A DNA stretch of 64,000 nt. Origin: Natrinema salsiterrestre (lineage in GTDB: Archaea; Halobacteriota; Halobacteria; Halobacteriales; Natrialbaceae). Position numbers and translations under genes: made by a program. The number at the start of each line of letters is the position of its first letter. Positions within the stretch are counted from its first letter, which is position 1. Below, in pieces: positions 45,287-53,348 of the stretch. The stretch is taken from the NCBI RefSeq assembly GCF_029502005.1, contig NZ_JAMQOT010000009.1, positions 59,756 to 123,755 of the forward strand. Direction: 5' to 3'. The notes beneath the pieces are model-generated. The model was not told where the DNA came from. It saw only the letters and a list, made by a program, of their open reading frames with translations, and made no database searches.

Positions 45287-46051
45287 ATGGCTACGAACAC
45301 TCCACGACAAATCGAGGCGGTCCAGAAGACCTGTCGTATACTCGAGTTCCTTCGAGACCGCGGTGGTGCCGGCGTCACCGAGATCGCCGAGGAACTCGAC
45401 ATTTCGAAAAGCGTCGTCCACGCGCACCTCGCCACGCTCAACGACGAAAACCTCGTCGTCAAGGACGGCCACACGTACTCTCTGGGTCTCAAGTTTCTCG
45501 ATATCGCAGAAACTGTCAAGAACAGAGTGGCAAAACACGAGATCGTTCGGGATCAGGTCCGCGCACTGGCGGAAGACACCGGTGAGGTCGTCCACTTCGG
45601 CGCCGAAGAGAACGGACGCATCGTCTACGTTGCCAAATCCAAGGGAGAAGCTGCGGTAGAGACCGCATCGAAGGTCGGGAAGCGGATGCCGATGCACTCG
45701 ACCTCACTCGGAAAGGCCATCTTGGCCGAGTTTCCGGAGGATTCGATCGACCGGATCGTCGAGCAACACGGGCTTCCGAAGCAGACGGAACGCACTATAA
45801 CCGACGAGAGGCGCCTCCACGAGGAGTTAGACACGACCCGAAAACGCGAGTACTCTATCGACGACGAAGAGAACATCCCCGGTGTCCGCTGTATCGGTAT
45901 TTCCGTTTCCGCCCCTGAAGTGGGTGTGTTAGGAGCTCTGAGCATCTCAGGGCCGTCACAACGGATGACGGACGAGCGCATCGAGAACGAACTGCACGAG
46001 GCTATTGCGCAGTCGGCGAACGTCATCGAAGTGAACTCGCGATACCAGTGA
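45287..46051 (+). CDS. IclR-family transcriptional regulator, second copy
   Basis: The 254-residue protein has an N-terminal winged helix (GVTEIAEELDISKSVVHAHL, about 27-46) and a C-terminal ligand domain with MPMHSTSLGKAILAEFPED and GVRCIGISV. It is clearly paralogous to the regulator at 34431-35213 but differs in the recognition helix. It lies directly upstream of the aldehyde dehydrogenase and the oxidative module, so it may control that half of the island while the other regulator controls the isomerase half. Confidence 0.88.
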   Translation: MATNTPRQIEAVQKTCRILEFLRDRGGAGVTEIAEELDISKSVVHAHLATLNDENLVVKDGHTYSLGLKFLDIAETVKNRVAKHEIVRDQVRALAEDTGEVVHFGAEENGRIVYVAKSKGEAAVETASKVGKRMPMHSTSLGKAILAEFPEDSIDRIVEQHGLPKQTERTITDERRLHEELDTTRKREYSIDDEENIPGVRCIGISVSAPEVGVLGALSISGPSQRMTDERIENELHEAIAQSANVIEVNSRYQ

Positions 46052-46253
46052 CGTGCATAGCGCAATACGCCTCGATTTAGATCTCACGTCGCTAATCGGC
46101 CGCATCTCGAATCTAGTCCGAGACTCGATATCCGTGCGTATTCGTCATACGACTGCTTTCGAAGCGTTCGAAGTGTGAACTTTTGAATGTGATCTACTGC
46201 GACGACCGCTTCATCAAAACCTTTGTATGGGGTAGCAGCGATAACCAATTTGG

Positions 46254-47705
46254 ATGGCAACAGTCTACAAGAACTATGTGAACGGTGAGTGGATCGCCTC
46301 CGAATCGGGCGAAACGTTTGACGTCCTGAACCCGGCAGATCCGTCGTCGATCGTCGGTCGGTTCCAGGCCTCGACGGCTGGCGACGTCGAAGCCGCAATC
46401 GACGCCGCAACCGATGCCCAGAAAACGTGGGCCGACACGCCCGGGCCAGAGCGCGGAGACGTTCTCAAGCGCACCGGCGAACTGCTCGAAGCCCGCAAGA
46501 AATCGGCGACTGAGGCGCTCGTGCGCGAGGAGGGAAAGACGCGCTCCGAGGCCGCCGGAGAAGTCCAGCGTGCGATCGACATCTTCGCCTACTACGCGCA
46601 GAAAGCCCTCGACCTCGGCGGGATCAGCAAGTCGCCGAGCGGGCAGAACAAGGATCTGTACACCAAGCGCGAACCGCTCGGGACCGTCGGCCTGATCACG
46701 CCCTGGAACTACCCAGTAGCGATTCCTGCGTGGAAGCTCGCCCCGGCGCTGGCTGCGGGGAACACGGTCGTTGTCAAGCCGGCGTCCGCCGCACCGGGAA
46801 TGACGCAAATCCTGTTTGAGTGTCTCGACGAGGCGGGGCTCCCGGATGGGGTCGCGAACATGGTGACCGGATCTGGCAGTAATGTCGGGACGCCGCTCGC
46901 TGAGCACGAAGATATCGACGGCGTATCGTTTACCGGAAGCACCGCTGTCGGGACGAGCGTCGCCGAGACCGCTGCAGAGGATCTCAAGCGTGTCCAGTGC
47001 GAGATGGGCGGCAAGAACCCGACCGTCGTAATGCCGAGCGCCGCCGTCGACGAGGCCGTGGAGATTCTGGGCGTCGGGGCATTCGGCACGACGGGCCAGT
47101 CGTGTACGGCGGCGTCCCGTGCGATCGTCCACGAGGACATCTACGACGAATTCGTCGACGCGATGGTCGAGTACGCGAACGACGTCAAGATCGGGCCGGG
47201 GCTCGACGACCCGGATATGGGACCGCACGTCTCGAAGAGCGAACTCGAGTCGACGCTCGAATACGTTGAACTCGGGCAGGACGAGGGAGCGACGCTCGAA
47301 ACTGGGGGAGAACGCCCCTCTGGAGCGGAGTACAGCGACGGGTACTACGTCGAGCCGGCGGTGTTCTCAGATGTCGACAACGAAATGCAAATCGCTCAAG
47401 AGGAGATCTTCGGGCCGGTCCTCTCGGTCATCGAGGCGAGTGACTTCGAGGAGGCTCTGCGGCTGGCAAACGACGTAGACTACGGACTCTCGGCAAGCAT
47501 CGTCACGCAGGATCTCACTGAGGCCAACGAGTTCGTCGACCGCATCGAGGCCGGCGTCGCGAAGGTCAACGAGAAGACGACCGGGCTAGAGCTCCACGTC
47601 CCCTTCGGCGGGTACAAGAACTCGTCGACGAACACGTATCGAGAACAGGGCGATGCCGGGCTCGACTTCTTCACATCGACGAAGACGGTGTACCGGAACT
47701 ACTGA
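46254..47705 (+). CDS. Aldehyde dehydrogenase, 2-oxoglutarate semialdehyde (2,5-dioxopentanoate) type
   Basis: The 483-residue NAD(P) aldehyde dehydrogenase has the coenzyme region LITPWNYPVAIP, base Glu250 in CEMGGKNP, nucleophile Cys284 in TGQSCTAASR and EEIFGPVLSV. The C-terminal PFGGYKNSST and YREQGDAGLDFFTSTKTVY are typical of the ketoglutarate-semialdehyde dehydrogenases of sugar-acid pathways (haloarchaeal XacF type). It is preceded by a weak tttgtatg element at about -29 and followed by the DHDPS-family gene, the enzyme that would make its substrate in an aldarate route. Glyceraldehyde or glycolaldehyde oxidation is the main alternative. Confidence 0.83.
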   Translation: MATVYKNYVNGEWIASESGETFDVLNPADPSSIVGRFQASTAGDVEAAIDAATDAQKTWADTPGPERGDVLKRTGELLEARKKSATEALVREEGKTRSEAAGEVQRAIDIFAYYAQKALDLGGISKSPSGQNKDLYTKREPLGTVGLITPWNYPVAIPAWKLAPALAAGNTVVVKPASAAPGMTQILFECLDEAGLPDGVANMVTGSGSNVGTPLAEHEDIDGVSFTGSTAVGTSVAETAAEDLKRVQCEMGGKNPTVVMPSAAVDEAVEILGVGAFGTTGQSCTAASRAIVHEDIYDEFVDAMVEYANDVKIGPGLDDPDMGPHVSKSELESTLEYVELGQDEGATLETGGERPSGAEYSDGYYVEPAVFSDVDNEMQIAQEEIFGPVLSVIEASDFEEALRLANDVDYGLSASIVTQDLTEANEFVDRIEAGVAKVNEKTTGLELHVPFGGYKNSSTNTYREQGDAGLDFFTSTKTVYRNY

Positions 47706-47848
47706 CTGCGTCGCTACCTGACTTCGTTCGCAGCCGCGGAGGAACTGCAGTAGTGTCGTCCCCCCAATCGATGTCCGATCCCAACGAGAGTGGCGTCGGT
47801 GATCCGCCATCGATAGGTTTATTGCTCACGGCTATATTCTGAGATGTG

Positions 47849-48787
47849 ATGTCATTGCCAGCAGCGCAGGTCAAACAGCAGTTGCGAGGTGTTGCTGTCG
47901 GACTGCTCACGCCCTTTGACGAAGCTTTAGAGATCGATCACTGGAAGATCGAAGAAAACGCAGAGTCGCTCTACGACGCGGGAATGCGTACCTTTCTGGC
48001 GGCCGCGAACATCAGCGAGTATCACTCCCTGTCGCAGAAAGAGCGCATCGAGAGCGTCGAATCGGTTGTCGAAGCGCTTCCGTCGGACGCGTGCGTCCTC
48101 GCCGGCGTCGGCGGGAGCACGTCCGACGCTCTGGAACTGATCGAGGCGTACGATCGAATCGGCGTCGACGCGATGATGATCATGCCGCCGGATCACACCT
48201 ACCTCCACGAGCGGGGATTGCTGGAGTACTATCGAAATCTGTCGGCGGGGACCGATATCCCACTCGTCCCATACGTACGCGGGTTTGATCCCTCGGTAGA
48301 GTACCTCGCCGACCTCACCAGAGTCGATGGCGTCGAAGGAATCAAGTACGCTCTGAAAGACTCGGTGAAACTCGGTGAAGCTATCCGGGCCGGCGACGAC
48401 GACGTCGTCTGGGTTAATGGGCTCGCGGAACCGTACGCGGTAGCCTACTGGGCGGAAGGCGTCGAAGGGTTCACAGCCGGCGTCAGCAACTTTCGACCCG
48501 AAGTCGGCCAGGAACTGTTCCGGGCGCTATCCGAGCAAGACTGGGAACGCGCACGCGCCCTCAGGGACATCTGTCTCCCGTACCAGCGGTTCAGGGATGA
48601 AACCGGACGGGACAACACACTCGCCGGAGCGGTCAGCGTCCCAGCTGTCAAGAAGGGTCTCGAACTTGCCGGACTCCACGGCGGCGACGTGAGAGAACCA
48701 ATTTGCTCGCTTACGCCGGACGAAGCCGCCCGGGCCGAGGAGATATACGACGAGCTAGACGACAGCATCGACCGAATCATCGGGTAA
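47849..48787 (+). CDS. DHDPS-family lyase: 2-keto-3-deoxygluconate aldolase or 5-keto-4-deoxyglucarate dehydratase
   Basis: The 312-residue class-I TIM-barrel lyase shows GLLTPFDEALEID, the tyrosine in LVPYVRGFDP and the Schiff-base lysine in GVEGIKYALKD. In the DHDPS family the YVR pattern occurs in sugar-acid enzymes rather than in lysine biosynthesis. Two roles fit: splitting KDG to pyruvate and glyceraldehyde (end of the isomerase route) or dehydrating and decarboxylating ketodeoxyglucarate to 2-oxoglutarate semialdehyde (oxidative route). The neighbouring semialdehyde dehydrogenase favours the second. ATG 47849 is preferred to GTG 47846; gtttatt at 47817-47823 is 29 nt upstream. Confidence 0.8.
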   Translation: MSLPAAQVKQQLRGVAVGLLTPFDEALEIDHWKIEENAESLYDAGMRTFLAAANISEYHSLSQKERIESVESVVEALPSDACVLAGVGGSTSDALELIEAYDRIGVDAMMIMPPDHTYLHERGLLEYYRNLSAGTDIPLVPYVRGFDPSVEYLADLTRVDGVEGIKYALKDSVKLGEAIRAGDDDVVWVNGLAEPYAVAYWAEGVEGFTAGVSNFRPEVGQELFRALSEQDWERARALRDICLPYQRFRDETGRDNTLAGAVSVPAVKKGLELAGLHGGDVREPICSLTPDEAARAEEIYDELDDSIDRIIG

Positions 48788-48896
48788 TGTGCCGGCGATG
48801 TGATCGGCCATTGCACCAGTAACCCGAGTGATTTCCGCGGCAGAACCGTCGAACGATTTCAAAGCACCTAAGCAAGAACCAGGTAAAATCGATACC

Positions 48897-49976
48897 ATGC
48901 AAACAGAACGACCAGACAGAGAAATAGACGAACTACCGCTCCGAACTGGCCTTCGAACTCGGACCCTATCGGACGACCGGCTCGCGTTCTGTCGCCAGAT
49001 CGGCGTACGAGACATATTCCTCGATCACCGGTCCCCCCGAGGCGACGTGTTCGAAGACGAGGGCAGCCAGGACGACGAGACGATCACGATCGACGATGGC
49101 GTCGTTCCAAGCGTGTCAGATCTCGTCCAGGCGCGCCGGCGTGTAGAAGACGCCGACCTCCGATTGATGGGGATCCAGTCGCTGAGCTACAACGTCTACG
49201 GGAAGATCATGCTCGACAAGGAGGGCAAAGAGAGCCAGCTAGATACGATCAAGCAGCTGATCCGAAACCTCGGTCGAGCGGACATCCCGATCCTCGGCTA
49301 CCAGTGGAACCCACGCGGCGTCGTCCCGATGCGGACGTCCCAGACCGTGCGTCTGCGCGGCGGGGCGCGAGGGCGCGAGTTCGATGTCGACGACCTCGAC
49401 GAGCCGTACGAGCCTGTCGACGAGTTAGAGCGAGAGTACACCGAGGAAGAACTATGGGACAACTATGAGCAGTTCCTCCAGGAGGTGCTCCCCGTAGCCG
49501 AGGAGGCCGGCGTGCGGTTGGCGCTCCATCCGGCGGATCCTCCGACGGTAGAGCAACTCGGTGGGATCCCCCGCCTGTTCCGTAACTTCGAGGCGTTCCA
49601 GCGGGCGATGGAGATCGTTCCGAGCGACAACCACGGTCTCAAACTTTGCCTGGGCTGCTTCTCGGAAATGCCGGACGCTGATGTTGGGGAAGTGATCGCA
49701 CACTTCGGCGAGAACGACGACATCGTGTTCGTCCACTTCCGCGACGTTGTGGGGACCTGGCCGCGATTCACCGAGACGTTCCTGGACGACGACCGGAGCA
49801 ACTTCGAGCCGGGAGCGGCGATTGAACTGCTCCGCGAGGTCGGGTTCGACGGCGTCATGGTCCCAGATCACGTCCCCGAAGTCGTCGGAGACACGGAGTG
49901 GGGCCATCGGTCGCGCGCCCACGCGATCGCCTACCTGAACGGCATCCTGTCGTGTTCGGATGACGAGGGGCAGTGA
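48897..49976 (+). CDS. Second D-mannonate dehydratase-like (UxuA family) protein
   Basis: The 359-residue UxuA paralogue has LALHPADPPTVEQLGG, LKLCLGCFSEM, IVFVHFRDVVGTWP and MVPDHVPEV, so the Cys and His metal-ligand positions are kept. The MRPDH motif of the other copy reads MVPDH, and an acidic insertion (about 160-190) is specific to this protein. The divergence suggests another substrate, for example a different aldonate, or use of the same reaction under different control. ATG 48897 was preferred to GTG 48828 by similarity of the N-terminus. The downstream Udh-like gene starts 47 nt after its stop. Confidence 0.8.
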   Translation: MQTERPDREIDELPLRTGLRTRTLSDDRLAFCRQIGVRDIFLDHRSPRGDVFEDEGSQDDETITIDDGVVPSVSDLVQARRRVEDADLRLMGIQSLSYNVYGKIMLDKEGKESQLDTIKQLIRNLGRADIPILGYQWNPRGVVPMRTSQTVRLRGGARGREFDVDDLDEPYEPVDELEREYTEEELWDNYEQFLQEVLPVAEEAGVRLALHPADPPTVEQLGGIPRLFRNFEAFQRAMEIVPSDNHGLKLCLGCFSEMPDADVGEVIAHFGENDDIVFVHFRDVVGTWPRFTETFLDDDRSNFEPGAAIELLREVGFDGVMVPDHVPEVVGDTEWGHRSRAHAIAYLNGILSCSDDEGQ

Positions 49977-50023
49977 GTCACCACATCGCAGATTTATCCT
50001 CAATGTCTCCTAATCACGATAGC

Positions 50024-50881
50024 ATGAACGTTCTCGTGACCGGGCCCTACGGCAGGTGTGGGACCGCAATCATCGATCACCTTGATGACGAGCCGAGATA
50101 CGAGTTCACCTACCTGAACCGGTCTGACCGCCCATCTGAGCATCGTTACGGTCGCTTCGACACGTACGTTGCCGACATCTCGGAGTACGATGCGATTCGG
50201 CCGGCGTTCGACGACCAGGATGCTGTCGTGCACCTCGCAGCGTACCCTTACACAGACGGCGAGTGGCAGGACGTCCTCGAACCAAACATTGTCGGGATGT
50301 ACAACGCGCTCGAAGCTGCCCGCTCCGCTGAGGTAGACACGTTCGTGTTCGCATCGACGAACCATGTGATGGGGCTGTACGAGGAGGAGCACGCGCCGGA
50401 ACTATACGATCCCGACTACGATCTGTGTCTCGAACCGACCGATCCGGTTCGACCGGACTCGTGCTACGGGGCGACGAAATCGTTCGGCGAAGATCTCGGC
50501 CGGTACTACGTGGAACGGTACGAGTATCCCCGGCAGTTTTACGCGCTACGAATCTGTTCGGTCCTCCCCCACGGAATCGACCACCCGTACGGTCGGGCCG
50601 AGCGTCGTGCCGAGAACGGGGAAATCAAGCGCGACAGCGACGTCTACGAGCGTTCGGTTGCGCGGACGAAAGCAACGTGGCATTCCCGTCGCGATTTCGC
50701 CCAACTGGTCGAGTGCTGCCTCGACGATCAGACGGTTACGTTTGACATTTTCAATGGCGTCAGCGACAACGACCGCCGCTGGTTCTCCATCCGGAACGCG
50801 CGGGAACGGCTCGGCTACGAACCAATCGATAACGGAGACACGTGGGACGAACCCCCGTCCGAACCTGACGACCTCACATGA
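50024..50881 (+). CDS. Extended SDR of the uronate dehydrogenase / Azf glucose-6-phosphate dehydrogenase family
   Basis: The 285-residue NAD-dependent SDR has the glycine loop VTGPYGRCGTAII, FASTNHVMG, the catalytic pair in CYGATKSFGEDLGRYY and the C-terminal SDNDRRWFSIRNARERLGY. These are shared by uronate dehydrogenases, which oxidise glucuronate to the glucaro-lactone, and by haloarchaeal Azf, an NAD glucose-6-phosphate dehydrogenase. The location beside uronate genes and a lactonase argues for uronate oxidation, but sequence does not exclude Azf activity. ATG 50024 is supported by gatttatcct at 49991-50000. Confidence 0.82.
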   Translation: MNVLVTGPYGRCGTAIIDHLDDEPRYEFTYLNRSDRPSEHRYGRFDTYVADISEYDAIRPAFDDQDAVVHLAAYPYTDGEWQDVLEPNIVGMYNALEAARSAEVDTFVFASTNHVMGLYEEEHAPELYDPDYDLCLEPTDPVRPDSCYGATKSFGEDLGRYYVERYEYPRQFYALRICSVLPHGIDHPYGRAERRAENGEIKRDSDVYERSVARTKATWHSRRDFAQLVECCLDDQTVTFDIFNGVSDNDRRWFSIRNARERLGYEPIDNGDTWDEPPSEPDDLT

Positions 50882-50934
50882 GGCAGCCAACAGATCCCCA
50901 GAATCGACAGTAGACGTTCAGTGGACACACAACC

Positions 50935-51999
50935 ATGACACGCGAGAATTACATAGCGGCCGTTGGAACGTACAGCGCGGCGACCGACGAGAGTATATTC
51001 ACCGTAGCGGTCGATCCCGACACTGGATCGATGAAGCAACTTGACGCGGTGGCTGCTGGCCCCGATCCGACGTTTGTGGCGTTTCACCCATCGAGAGACT
51101 ACCTCTACGCGGCTGTTCGCGAAGAGAAAGAGGGACTCATCCGGTCCTACGAGGTCGACCGTGACACAGGGGAACTGACGGAGCGAAACAGCGCCTCGAG
51201 TGGGGCTGCGGGACCTTGCTACTGTTCCGTCGACGGTACAGGCCAGTTCCTCCTGGTTGCCCATTACACCGGCGGGGCGATCTCAATGCTTCCCCTCGAT
51301 TCCGACGGCGAGATCGGCTCGCCCTGCGAGGTGATCGAACATCATGGCTCGAGTATCGACTCGGATCGCCAGACGGCACCCCATCCTCACTCGATCACGC
51401 TGGGTCCCGAGAATCGGTTCGCGTACGTTCCCGATCTCGGAACCGATCAGATCCACGTCTACGCGGTAGATCACGACAGGGGTTCACTCTCTCGTGCCGG
51501 TGTCGTCAACTGTCCTCCCGGTTCGGGACCGCGACATCTCTCATTCTCCACTGACAGTGATCAGGTATATGTGATCAACGAGCTTGACTCGACCGTGACC
51601 GTCTTCGATCGGCAATCGGACGGACTGTTGACTGAACGATCGACCGTTTCTACCTTACCATCGGATTTCGGCGGGGACAACAAGACAGCGGAAATCGCCA
51701 CCCATCCGATTGGAGATTACGTATACGGTTCGAATCGTGGGCAGGATACGATTGTCACATTCGCCGTTGACGATGAGACGATCACTAGAGTAGATCAAAC
51801 GCCGACCTGCGGCGAGTGGCCCCGCCACTTTGCGATTGCTCCTGATGGGGAATTTCTGTTCGTTGAAAACCGTTACACAAACGACATTATTGCGTTCGAT
51901 GTCGATACTGCGACTGGAAAGCTCTCTCCGGCAAATGAATCACTATCAATCACGGAACCGGTATGTATGCAGTGGATGCCAGATAGACACCGAAATTAG
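50935..51999 (+). CDS. Seven-bladed beta-propeller lactonase (6-phosphogluconolactonase-like)
   Basis: The 354-residue protein is of the Pgl-type lactonase family, with repeated blades such as DPDTGSMKQLDAVAAGPDP, then PHPHSITLGPENRFAYVPD and GSGPRHLSFSTD. The family hydrolyses sugar lactones in the cytoplasm. It starts 53 nt after the Udh/Azf-like gene, an ideal partner: the dehydrogenase would make a lactone (glucarolactone or phosphogluconolactone) and this enzyme would open it. No signal peptide is seen. Confidence 0.87.
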   Translation: MTRENYIAAVGTYSAATDESIFTVAVDPDTGSMKQLDAVAAGPDPTFVAFHPSRDYLYAAVREEKEGLIRSYEVDRDTGELTERNSASSGAAGPCYCSVDGTGQFLLVAHYTGGAISMLPLDSDGEIGSPCEVIEHHGSSIDSDRQTAPHPHSITLGPENRFAYVPDLGTDQIHVYAVDHDRGSLSRAGVVNCPPGSGPRHLSFSTDSDQVYVINELDSTVTVFDRQSDGLLTERSTVSTLPSDFGGDNKTAEIATHPIGDYVYGSNRGQDTIVTFAVDDETITRVDQTPTCGEWPRHFAIAPDGEFLFVENRYTNDIIAFDVDTATGKLSPANESLSITEPVCMQWMPDRHRN

Positions 52000-52190
52000 C
52001 CGAATTCCCAGAATTCCGATAGGGGCATCGTCTAGTTAGCGCAGTTTGAGAAGTGAGCAGGTGGCACTGTCTAGATAAGAGATAATGCAAACGTGGAGAC
52101 AGTGAATGCGTGACGAAACCCGTGACACCACCGTTTAGTATCCTTGAGATAGTTTTGTCGGAAACTATCTTCTTCTATAGATACCATTTT
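52000..52190. other. IS-end fragment and stem-loop downstream of the lactonase gene
   Basis: The sequence ggcactgtctagataag at about 52065 resembles an IS6 terminal repeat. A perfect 8-bp stem, gatagttt/aaactatc with a 6-base loop, lies at 52148-52169. No coding frame is supported. Confidence 0.45.
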
Positions 52191-52193
52191 CGG

Positions 52194-52873
52194 AGACACT
52201 GTCTAGTTTAACACCTTCGCTGGCGTCTGTTTGTTGAGTGATTGATGTGGTCGTTGTGTGTAGTAGTGTATGAACTGTTCAAGACATTCTCTGATGCTTG
52301 CCCAATTGCCCACCCACGAGTTATGGAAGCGGTCAACCCTCATTTCGAGGGTATAAAAACCACTTTTCGATGTGGTTTCGATCGACATAGCCGAGGTGAC
52401 CACTTGAACCTAATCGAGAGAGGGAAGTCAGATAGACAGCACTATCGACGAGAAACTCGGTCTCGGAGAGATCGTGTTTCTCGGCAAGTCCATGCCGAAA
52501 CGCAGCAGCTGGATCGGTGCCTCGCTATCCAAAGAGTGCGACGTCGAGGATGAGTTTCGTGTCGAGGTCTATTGCACTGCACATCCAAGACTGGTTGCCG
52601 TTAATCCTGACAGCGGGTTCGTCAACCGCGACCCGCGATGGCTTCGCCATCGGCGGGTCTGGCACACTGTCAGCTAGCCGATATACTCAGTGCCATATTG
52701 CTTGATGAGACCGTTCAGCGACGGGTGAGCGAAGAATCGCTTGTGTCTCCAAGCGAATAATCGGTCGCGTGGAGACGGACGGCGAACGCCCTAGCGGGCG
52801 TTGCTGTCCGCTCATGCTCCCACCATTCATCAAATTCCACCGCGTAGCTCTTGCTGAGCAGGTTTGTCAGCAT
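52194..52873 (-). pseudogene. Decayed transposase of the second IS type (IS240-like DDE)
   Basis: The minus strand encodes, in broken frames, SYAVEFDEWWEHERTATPAR, a stop, then AVDEPAVRINGNQSW, AIDLDTKLILDVALFG with an in-frame stop, AEKHDLSETEFLVDSAVYL, and finally RFHNSWVGNWASIR and YYTQRPHQSLNKQTPAKVLN. This is a haloarchaeal DDE transposase with at least two stops and one frameshift. Its downstream end gacactgtctagtttaacacc matches the element end at 63874. It closes the uronate island on the right. Confidence 0.8.
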
Positions 52874-52988
52874 GGATCCAAACTAACTCTACGACCTGCT
52901 CATTCCCAAACTGCACTAGCTAGACGGCGCCATATAGTCTCTTCTGTACGTAAACCCGGCTATCAGCTAATTCATGAAAGTTCAATAT

Positions 52989-53348
52989 TTATGCCGGTTT
53001 GAACCGGTAGCCGTCCCAGGCTTGACTCTCAGGTTCGCGGATACCGGCGCCGGGCTCGCGGAGTTCATCGATGTGGACCGGTCGAACCTCGTCACCAGTC
53101 TCGACGTTGCCGGTCGTCAGTTGGCCGATCGCGCGTACTGGCTCGCCCTCCACGTCGAACTCGAGGACGGCGAGGTGGTTGGGTTCGCGGACGCCGGGCG
53201 GCGTCGCGGTACTGGTCGTCCAGGTGACGATCTCGGCGGTGTACTCGCTGAGATCGATCGTCTCGACCGGCTCTGCACCGCCCGGCCCACGTGGATGACC
53301 GGGGTAGCTGATCGAGCCGTCGTCGTAGCGGGTCGCGTCCATGGTCAT
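52989..53348 (-). CDS. DUF35/OB-fold acyl-CoA-associated protein (thiolase partner)
   Basis: The 119-residue protein starts MTMDATRYDDGSISYPGHPR and has a small beta-rich OB-fold with EIVTWTTSTATPPGVREPN, LEFDVEGE and GYRFKPA. This is the ChsH2/DUF35 C-terminal pattern; the usual four-cysteine zinc ribbon at the N-terminus is absent. Its ATG at 53348 overlaps the thiolase stop by 4 nt. In archaea a DUF35 protein sits with thiolase and HMG-CoA synthase as a scaffold that channels acyl-CoA. Here it presumably forms a complex with the adjacent thiolase-like protein. Confidence 0.75.
   Translation of the reverse strand: MTMDATRYDDGSISYPGHPRGPGGAEPVETIDLSEYTAEIVTWTTSTATPPGVREPNHLAVLEFDVEGEPVRAIGQLTTGNVETGDEVRPVHIDELREPGAGIREPESQAWDGYRFKPA

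Noticed and set aside
47849..48787. 4-hydroxy-tetrahydrodipicolinate synthase of lysine biosynthesis.
   Set aside because: The active-site tyrosine context reads YVRG and the neighbours are all sugar-acid genes, so a lysine role is unlikely.
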